IMG/VR virus record: IMGVR_UViG_3300034101_002296
Coordinates: 18,808 to 82,807 of that record
Strand: one strand, 5' to 3'
DNA: 64,000 nucleotides
Source of the DNA: a virus
The notes under the pieces were generated by a model that had not been told where the DNA came from, made no database searches, and worked only from the letters and a program-made list of their open reading frames with translations. Shown here piece after piece: positions 54,601 through 61,178 of the stretch. The position numbers and the translations under genes are program-made. Numbering within the stretch: the first letter of the stretch is position 1; each line of letters opens with the position of its first letter.

Positions 54601-57600
54601 AAAGAAACTCTGGTTAATGAGTTTGTAGTTGTAGAGCTATTATTATATGTTAAGGTTGTGGCATAGGTTTCTGGTAAATGGGAAATGTCTACAATAGATT
54701 CATTTCTTTGTAGATTAAAATTGTTTTCTCCATTATTAATATTGTTTGCAGAGTCTATAAAACCATCAATATATAATGTGGTTTGATGATTAATGGGTCT
54801 TTCAGTATCTATAATTGCTAATGTAGTGTGTTTAGATTCTGCTTCAAACTGTGTACCTATAAACAGTGGTGCGTCTGTAGTTATAACCTCGATTGTTGGA
54901 GTAAATGATAAAGTAAATGATTGATTAACAAATTGCGCGCCCTCAACATTTAATGTATGAATATCTGTTACTGGTCTATTCATAACCAAAGTTGTAGCAT
55001 TATTTTGTGATGTAACACCATTAACAATTAAATTCGCAACACCAAAATCATAATCTAAACCACGAGTCACAAGTCTAAATGTATTGTTGCTATACGCCAA
55101 ACCGCGAGTATTTAAAGGTATACTTGATGGTGCTAAAACTGGTCCAAGAACCACTAATGGAATTTGTCCAGTGCCTAATGGTTGAAAAGTAAGCGTGAGA
55201 CTATTATCAATGTCTGGAGTAGTAATTGATAATGGCATAATAGCCGATGGAGCAACTTCATATGTAAATAATGACATAAACTCAAAATTTGGTGCCTCAA
55301 TATTAAGAGTAATGCCAGTTTGTATAAATGGTTGACCAATAAATAATGAAAAGGCTGTTGGTGTATTAATTTTTTGCAAACCATTTACATATAATGTGGT
55401 TTCTAATCGCTTTGATTTATCTTTGATAAACAGAGTTGTCGCAGAAATCTCTTGTTTTAATGCGCCAATATATAATGGTAAATAATCCAAGTCAAGAATA
55501 TCCATAGACCCAAGTAAATTATTTGCACCAATATAAGCAGATCCAAGAACACCGCTGATGCTATTATAAGTTTGTACTTTGTCTTCATTTAAATCAATAT
55601 AAGTTGACGTATTAATATTTTCGCCAATACCAGCTATACTATCAGATGATATAATCTGTACTGATTTATTAAAGGTTCCTTTATCGTTAGAACTAAATCC
55701 TGTATTTGATTTAGCCACTCTAATTATTGGATTTTTACTTTGTCCAAATAGATGATTACTAATGCCCGGTTGGTTGTACTCAGTGAGAAGTAATTTACGA
55801 TCTCTAGTTATACCAACCGGTAATGGCACAAATTCATATTTGCCAAAAGAATATCTATCAATTCGTAAATTATTGTTTAGTATATTTCTTTGTACGTCAT
55901 CATAAACCGCGTTATTATATTTAAAATATGCAATTTTATTGAATACACATTGCATTTTTCTTTTATCAATATTACGAGACTCTATATTTGCACTAATATC
56001 TAATATGGTAGCAGAAAAATCAAAATTGATCAAATTATTTAATACTGGATAAATTGATTTTTGTTCTATAGATGTAGTTGCCAAAACAGTATTATATGAA
56101 TACTTATAATCATATATATTTAAGCGTTTATCTGGAACAGATCTAAAAAAGTTGAATAATGGACCGTCTGCCGACTGTGAACCTATTGGACTAGAAGCAG
56201 CATAATTAACATTATCTACTGTGCCTAGTAGTATACCCAATGCAAGAGTTTTATTAGATGAGATATTGTCTACATCATAAGTCTCATGATTAATATCATT
56301 GATATAACCTTGCGACCATGTACCAGATATTGGATTTGATAAATTACTACTTGGTGTAGTAGAAGATATTGTACCATGATTAATATTTGTAAAATCATTA
56401 ATAAATGGCCTATTGTCTTTGCTTGACTTAAGAAAATTACCTTGATATATATACTGTGACCATATACTATATGGTATAGTGAATGTAATAGTATTATCAT
56501 CTGTTGGAGCTATATTAGTATTGGCAATAATTGTACCATACATCGACACATTAGCAACATCTTGTCCATCGTCTCGTAATAAGTTTATCACATCATTAGA
56601 AACATACGATATTAAACCTTGTTTAGTATTTACGTCATATGTTGCGTCATATAGCTGTCCAAGAGTAATTAAACCACCATAATAATGATTAAGTAATTCT
56701 GTTGGTATTGCTTCTATCAAGTTTGGAAAAGCGCCTAATAATGTAGCTTTATATTCTTTTATAGATGATGCACTAAGATCACCATAAAAATGCAAATCAT
56801 GCGCACCACCCCTAAACATTGGTGGACGTGTCACGGATTGTTTCCAAGTAATTGAGTCATCATTTGGATTAGTTATTCTTCTGTGTGTTGAGCTATATAC
56901 AAACTTGCCATCTTGCAAAGTGACAAAGCCAGTTGTTGGAGTTGTGGTGGTATTACCAATTACACCATTTGGTATTATTGTTTGTCTAGGGTCTTTTTTA
57001 TACAGAACAATACGTGGTAATAAATTATCAAATGCAAAACTATCGATTATAGTTTCTCTATTACTAAAATTATTTACATTAATTGTTTCAAAAAATCTAC
57101 GTGATAAATTATCAAAAACTAATGTAATATTTAAATTGCCATATACATCAATATTAGATTCTGGAATATTAAAGAAAAATACTGGAGTTACAGTTAAATT
57201 ATTTTGTAATGATAAAGTATTACTACTGGTTTGATTGAAGATAGATGTATCTCTAATCAAGAAAGAACCATGATCTGAATAATCGTAATATATTTCTCCA
57301 GCCTTAAATATTTCAGAAAAATATAAGTATGGTGATATATCATATGAAGCACTACTATTTAAAGTAGAAAAACCAAATCTAGAACTATAAGAATAATCTA
57401 TAGCAAATAAAGAGTATCCTACTGGATCCCTTAAGATAACTCTGCTATCTATAGCGTCATAACTGTTTACAAGTCTAACATTCCAAGTTCTAGACTGTAA
57501 AGTAAAATTATCATAATGTATATTTCCAATATTTAATAGACTATCTTGATAATCAATCAAAAATTTGTCTGTATACTTTTCACTAACATCACCGGCATTA

Positions 57601-60600
57601 AAAGATGGAAAAATATTTTGTAGAAACTCAGCATTGTTTTGATTTGTAATCTTGAATACGGATAAAGAATCAACTCTATATGAGCCAATTGCAGAACCAT
57701 CAAGAAGTGTTGCTATATCTTGACCAAATTCATTTTGTGTAACCATTGAGTTAGTTACAAGAATACCATCATTGTATCTAATATTCCATCCAAACCCATC
57801 TCCAACAAATTTTGCATCTGATCTACGCGGTGTAGTAAATTGTTTTGTTATTTGTCCAATAGGAGTTAATGAATTATTATTGTAGTTGTATCTCAAAATA
57901 TTAATCTTAGACTTGCTTTCTGATAGTATCTGATCACCCCAAATAAGTGTTCCATCTTTGAATAGAATTTTTTGAGCAGATAAAAACATACTAGACTTTA
58001 CTTCATTAATCCCATCACCGGCATATGAACCGGTGCGTAATTTATAGTGCTGTGCGTCTGGTATTCTTTGAGTTGGATCATTGTCTACATTATATGAATC
58101 AACGCTACCACTGCTGTTAATTTCTAAAAGTTTTACTGTACGATAATCTGAACCAAGTATAATACATGATATTTGACCAATTTCGCTTTTTGTATCAGCA
58201 CTAGTTAAAGTAAATCCAATATTATAGCTATATCCTTGTGTAACATTAATATTAGATCTTACTGTAGACGATGAAAAAATTGGTAGATTACCGTTGGTTG
58301 TTTTTTCTCCGATACATACGCTTTTACCAAAACTATCAACCCAAGGCACAATATGTAATTGTGATTTAGAGTTAGTACCAAGTCCAAATCTATCTATTAT
58401 TGGATAAGCTGTATATGTTGAAGATATTGTGCTTTCACCGAAATAACTTCTATTTTTATTAAAAATTGGTTCGGTAGAAATATAGTTTCTGTTTAAATCT
58501 GGTATAAGATAATCACGATATAAAGTAGATAAATTTTCATTAATAGTACTATTGCTATAATAGTCGTATATATTGGGACCAAACCAATTGGCTATTGCCG
58601 CTCTATACCAATAAAGTGTGGTTGATGGAACTGTGCCAATTTCATTAACAGTAATAATCTTGCCATCGATTCCATTAGCTTTATATGTTATAGTGTTTGC
58701 TATTCCTGCATGAAAATCTATATATGGACCCATAAACTGATCCATCATATATATTAATGGATAATGAGACTTAAATGGAAAACTACCATTATATGATAGT
58801 AAACTATATCCATCTCCAAATATAGTATTTTTATGTGATATGTCGGTAATTCGGTTATATTTATCAACCGTCATAGTTAATACATGAACTTTACCATGTG
58901 GAGCAAAATATGGCACAATACGCTGTTTAAAAATACTGAATATGTCGGCGTTGGTACTTTCTTGAGAGTATGGTATAACGCCACCATCTATCTTGATTTC
59001 GTTGGCTTGACATCCAAATAAATCAATAGAAACATCAGAACCCTTTTCTCCAACAACAATATTATATATTTTACTGTCGCCAATATTATGAGAGAACTTA
59101 ACATCTAAAGAGCATCCAAACTTGTTACCAAGATATGGTCCAGATAGATCGTATGCACTTAAATATGGCCCACTATTAAGTTCAAAAGAATCACTATCTG
59201 TATTATATTTTCCAAGTTCTGTCTGTGAATGATATGGATATAGCTCTTGAGATCCCTTGTGTGGAACGCCAAAAGCGGATTTACCAAAAATTTTATTTGG
59301 GATGCTGGTAATAAACTCTGAAATTAATTTTCCAAATACAGTTTTATTAGATGTCAATGTAGGTATGAACCAGTTGCTTCCAGTTGTAAAAAACTCACTA
59401 ACAATTTCTTCATAAATATCTATATCCTCAGACAAATCTAATACTATAGACTTTATAGAGTTTTCACGATCCCAAGATGTTAGATCGCTATTCAGTGAGG
59501 CGTCTGAAATACGCTTATCGGTTATAAACGAAGAAGGACCAATATTTAAATCAAGATTAGAAGCAAATCTAAAAGAGTAATCTCTATTAGTAAAAGACAT
59601 ATAACCATTTCTGCCAGTTGGCGAAAATAGTGTTTTATAATAAGACCATCCTTGACCAAATGTGCCATTTACGTTTCCAATACAGCACCACTGAATACCA
59701 TCTACAGATTTAAGATTGTTAGCACTAGATGGACTTTCTAAAAACTGATCGTCGTATAATTCAAATGTATTATCATCTATATACTTTACAAATTTTTCTC
59801 CATTAAGTGGATGAATATCTATTGCTCCAGTTTGTTCACCATCAAATAAAGCAGAATCAATTTTAATTATATCATGATTTTTTAATGAATGTGCTGGTGA
59901 GGTAAATCTATTACCAGTAAATCCAGATACTATTCCACTCTTTCTCACATATATATCTACTTTGCCACATTTTCTTGCTGGTTGTAACTTAATTAGAGTC
60001 ACTTTTGCTGAATGCGATGTATATACAATGCCCTCTATTAATCCAATATTTGTAAAAATTTGTGAAATAGTTTGTGGATCTAGATCGGGCAATGAAGTTC
60101 CAGAACCCTGTGTGTTTGATTGAAAATAATTTAGTAAAGCATTTACAGATAATTGAATTGTAGTTATAGCATTGTCGTCAACTTCAACAAAATCTGATTC
60201 ATTAATATTTGAAGCTTCTCCAAACGCGCCGCCACCACTATATAATATATTTTTTCTTGTAGAATATGTTACAACAAAAAATTCTCCAGCATAATCTCCA
60301 TCAGCAAAATTTAAATAATTTACTGGACAAAAGGTATTATCAAATCTCTCACCAGTGGACAAATCATAGTTGTTGCAGTAGCGAATAGTATTCGCGGTAG
60401 GATAATCAGCAAAAGTCATTGTATTCCTAAGACAACCACCATATGTAAAATATAGTGTCTTTTTAGGTAATGACGGATCATTAAACTCTACTTTTAGTAT
60501 TGTGTTATCATATGTGGCAAATCTATTAGATAATCTATAGTTTATATCTAAAGACTCAGTTGGACCATAAATAGATTTTACTTTATGCATCAATGGTAAT

Positions 60601-61178
60601 TGATTATTCTGAAAAACCAAAGATGCATCATAGTCTCTAAAATAATTAGTGGTAATTGTATCATAACCTAAACTCGATTGATATCTATATGGTTGATATA
60701 GTGTTATTTGACCAAGTTCTAAATCTTCTCGATTTAAATCAGAATAATCTTCATAAGAAACAAAAGCTATATCGTCTACTATATTAATATCACTTACTGA
60801 CCAACTATCAATAAATGATACTTTATTTTGTTTGTCATTAGTAATAGATTGAGCTAGCGGTATTTTAACGTCTGGACTAATTATACCATCATTTACACCA
60901 AGATTAATTCTATTAGTATATTCGTAGCTCGTAGCTATTCTATTTTTTACAGAATACAAAAGAGTGTTTGGTTGACTATCTTCAAATCTAATTCCTTTAT
61001 TACTATCTATAGAATTAGAAATATGATTCCAGTTTGTTACTTGTTTTATTCCTTCACCAATGGTTTTAATACCTAATGGTAAAGCTCTTTTTTCCTTATC
61101 AGTATTTCCATCAGAATCGGACTTCATAAAAAGAGAAGCACCGGTCTGAATTTTATCATACTTGAAATAATCTTGCAT
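51615..61178 (-). CDS. Giant repeat protein (3187 residues), probable tail fibre or adhesin
   Basis: 3187 residues. ATG shares one base with the tape measure stop (TAATG). The N-terminal half (residues 1-~1890) is beta-rich and Asn/Ser/Tyr-rich without obvious repeats but with recurring I-D-G/GSA-like turns. Residues ~1890-2140 and ~2790-3187 consist of about 13-17-residue units of the kind TLYIxGP...N-N-T, typical of a beta-solenoid or beta-prism stalk. No membrane segment or signal peptide is seen. Probably a long side fibre or surface adhesin of the virion. The enzyme-like motifs one might look for are absent. Confidence 0.6.
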   Translation of the reverse strand: MQDYFKYDKIQTGASLFMKSDSDGNTDKEKRALPLGIKTIGEGIKQVTNWNHISNSIDSNKGIRFEDSQPNTLLYSVKNRIATSYEYTNRINLGVNDGIISPDVKIPLAQSITNDKQNKVSFIDSWSVSDINIVDDIAFVSYEDYSDLNREDLELGQITLYQPYRYQSSLGYDTITTNYFRDYDASLVFQNNQLPLMHKVKSIYGPTESLDINYRLSNRFATYDNTILKVEFNDPSLPKKTLYFTYGGCLRNTMTFADYPTANTIRYCNNYDLSTGERFDNTFCPVNYLNFADGDYAGEFFVVTYSTRKNILYSGGGAFGEASNINESDFVEVDDNAITTIQLSVNALLNYFQSNTQGSGTSLPDLDPQTISQIFTNIGLIEGIVYTSHSAKVTLIKLQPARKCGKVDIYVRKSGIVSGFTGNRFTSPAHSLKNHDIIKIDSALFDGEQTGAIDIHPLNGEKFVKYIDDNTFELYDDQFLESPSSANNLKSVDGIQWCCIGNVNGTFGQGWSYYKTLFSPTGRNGYMSFTNRDYSFRFASNLDLNIGPSSFITDKRISDASLNSDLTSWDRENSIKSIVLDLSEDIDIYEEIVSEFFTTGSNWFIPTLTSNKTVFGKLISEFITSIPNKIFGKSAFGVPHKGSQELYPYHSQTELGKYNTDSDSFELNSGPYLSAYDLSGPYLGNKFGCSLDVKFSHNIGDSKIYNIVVGEKGSDVSIDLFGCQANEIKIDGGVIPYSQESTNADIFSIFKQRIVPYFAPHGKVHVLTMTVDKYNRITDISHKNTIFGDGYSLLSYNGSFPFKSHYPLIYMMDQFMGPYIDFHAGIANTITYKANGIDGKIITVNEIGTVPSTTLYWYRAAIANWFGPNIYDYYSNSTINENLSTLYRDYLIPDLNRNYISTEPIFNKNRSYFGESTISSTYTAYPIIDRFGLGTNSKSQLHIVPWVDSFGKSVCIGEKTTNGNLPIFSSSTVRSNINVTQGYSYNIGFTLTSADTKSEIGQISCIILGSDYRTVKLLEINSSGSVDSYNVDNDPTQRIPDAQHYKLRTGSYAGDGINEVKSSMFLSAQKILFKDGTLIWGDQILSESKSKINILRYNYNNNSLTPIGQITKQFTTPRRSDAKFVGDGFGWNIRYNDGILVTNSMVTQNEFGQDIATLLDGSAIGSYRVDSLSVFKITNQNNAEFLQNIFPSFNAGDVSEKYTDKFLIDYQDSLLNIGNIHYDNFTLQSRTWNVRLVNSYDAIDSRVILRDPVGYSLFAIDYSYSSRFGFSTLNSSASYDISPYLYFSEIFKAGEIYYDYSDHGSFLIRDTSIFNQTSSNTLSLQNNLTVTPVFFFNIPESNIDVYGNLNITLVFDNLSRRFFETINVNNFSNRETIIDSFAFDNLLPRIVLYKKDPRQTIIPNGVIGNTTTTPTTGFVTLQDGKFVYSSTHRRITNPNDDSITWKQSVTRPPMFRGGAHDLHFYGDLSASSIKEYKATLLGAFPNLIEAIPTELLNHYYGGLITLGQLYDATYDVNTKQGLISYVSNDVINLLRDDGQDVANVSMYGTIIANTNIAPTDDNTITFTIPYSIWSQYIYQGNFLKSSKDNRPFINDFTNINHGTISSTTPSSNLSNPISGTWSQGYINDINHETYDVDNISSNKTLALGILLGTVDNVNYAASSPIGSQSADGPLFNFFRSVPDKRLNIYDYKYSYNTVLATTSIEQKSIYPVLNNLINFDFSATILDISANIESRNIDKRKMQCVFNKIAYFKYNNAVYDDVQRNILNNNLRIDRYSFGKYEFVPLPVGITRDRKLLLTEYNQPGISNHLFGQSKNPIIRVAKSNTGFSSNDKGTFNKSVQIISSDSIAGIGENINTSTYIDLNEDKVQTYNSISGVLGSAYIGANNLLGSMDILDLDYLPLYIGALKQEISATTLFIKDKSKRLETTLYVNGLQKINTPTAFSLFIGQPFIQTGITLNIEAPNFEFMSLFTYEVAPSAIMPLSITTPDIDNSLTLTFQPLGTGQIPLVVLGPVLAPSSIPLNTRGLAYSNNTFRLVTRGLDYDFGVANLIVNGVTSQNNATTLVMNRPVTDIHTLNVEGAQFVNQSFTLSFTPTIEVITTDAPLFIGTQFEAESKHTTLAIIDTERPINHQTTLYIDGFIDSANNINNGENNFNLQRNESIVDISHLPETYATTLTYNNSSTTTNSLTRVSLTSSNQFLQKTKSISATNVYLGSQNKLLESNNAAYITQISDVDNNATRAFYRDESITNFGQLNHLLKRDIYDSNGRYFVLGSKNEDIADIDIYKIVDNKNVQFISKISMGLAKVVPGTSEASDSLYGKNGITDLPFGDSFVTIRRQLKSYFSGVFSNSNIDDSLSSIVVNDLKISDFNTCAISLRVRLYYSVGTTNETKTFNVIILFKLSDLQTGTSNVTSFVGQTTYYVDHYHYYILQESGNDQSKYSAAYNLAFCQDDLYFERHNGQWGQICRLLASENYSSLQVVIDYAEHPDVQYYTNTNNSPYISDSRKKAGFGIPLKIYNEYRSDSHIMLIGAQLFDPFVFNTLTQPHNPNAIGAVYIYRLPTGSSTWNYVGAMYGKGNTSSNVIANLNNYTSSGIEDKEYCLFGFDFDYMDGNTAISEPGGSGSNEINGGKVYLFNIEGSNIALLDQYSINDISLPLGYTLNSQNNFGSYIVLIDKNTPITFSNSSAGNGLIHNLSNGSTLVASLAYTQSEYTTLNEARANIENETKPYDPVLINPSITTRSQHVLSMKRLNFGNSTRKLGLVREFRTRSDNSNFTFDLQKVFIMDVQPIGFTLFIGGPPAKNNTLTLQTLSHEILNDTLLTSIYGKEIISSGLSLVAASNFGLGDMPLHIEYVNDNATTLYISSQIQINSDEFTTNITGKDIYNINTTLWTSSAINSASGINLNTYGQNIRTNTAKLYTRGYTNATINTTLTTSGIFMDNNSASLIVTGHINRATGINTVIVGYDIINNSGMFFSTSGAILGDIYRTTPLFIGKDAYANNATSIFIDSFVVSSGSEYKAVGNTLHINARPSSVYDTFDSHSLYINGPDREYLNTDATIFISAPIPEISEDGAYIHSGYLITTITGNNDAGSFFASEKYQTLNVVGSIANASGMSLYMERPTANALGLFIKDLNPTSTITTAISGAFYGSGSTDLCVLGPTPSTGTFSLYIEQPQSNLTTLTTRGYLE
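51618..52812 (-). repeat. C-terminal short beta repeats of the giant protein
   Basis: Roughly 25 consecutive units of 13-17 residues, for example TLFIGGPPAKNN, TTLYISSQIQINSDE, ASLIVTGHINRATG and HSLYINGPDREYLNT. Each has a T-x-L-x-I/V-x-G-type strand followed by a short Asn/Ser-rich turn. The sequence has diverged, but the period is regular to the last residues (TTLTTRGYLE). Confidence 0.7.
54755..55490 (-). repeat. Second cluster of the same short beta repeats
   Basis: The middle of the giant gene shows the same period, for example TTLYVNGLQKINTPTAF, ATTLVMNRPVTDIH and TTLYIDGFIDSANN. The two clusters are separated by about 600 residues of non-repeated sequence, so the protein has two stalk-like stretches. 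Confidence 0.6.
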
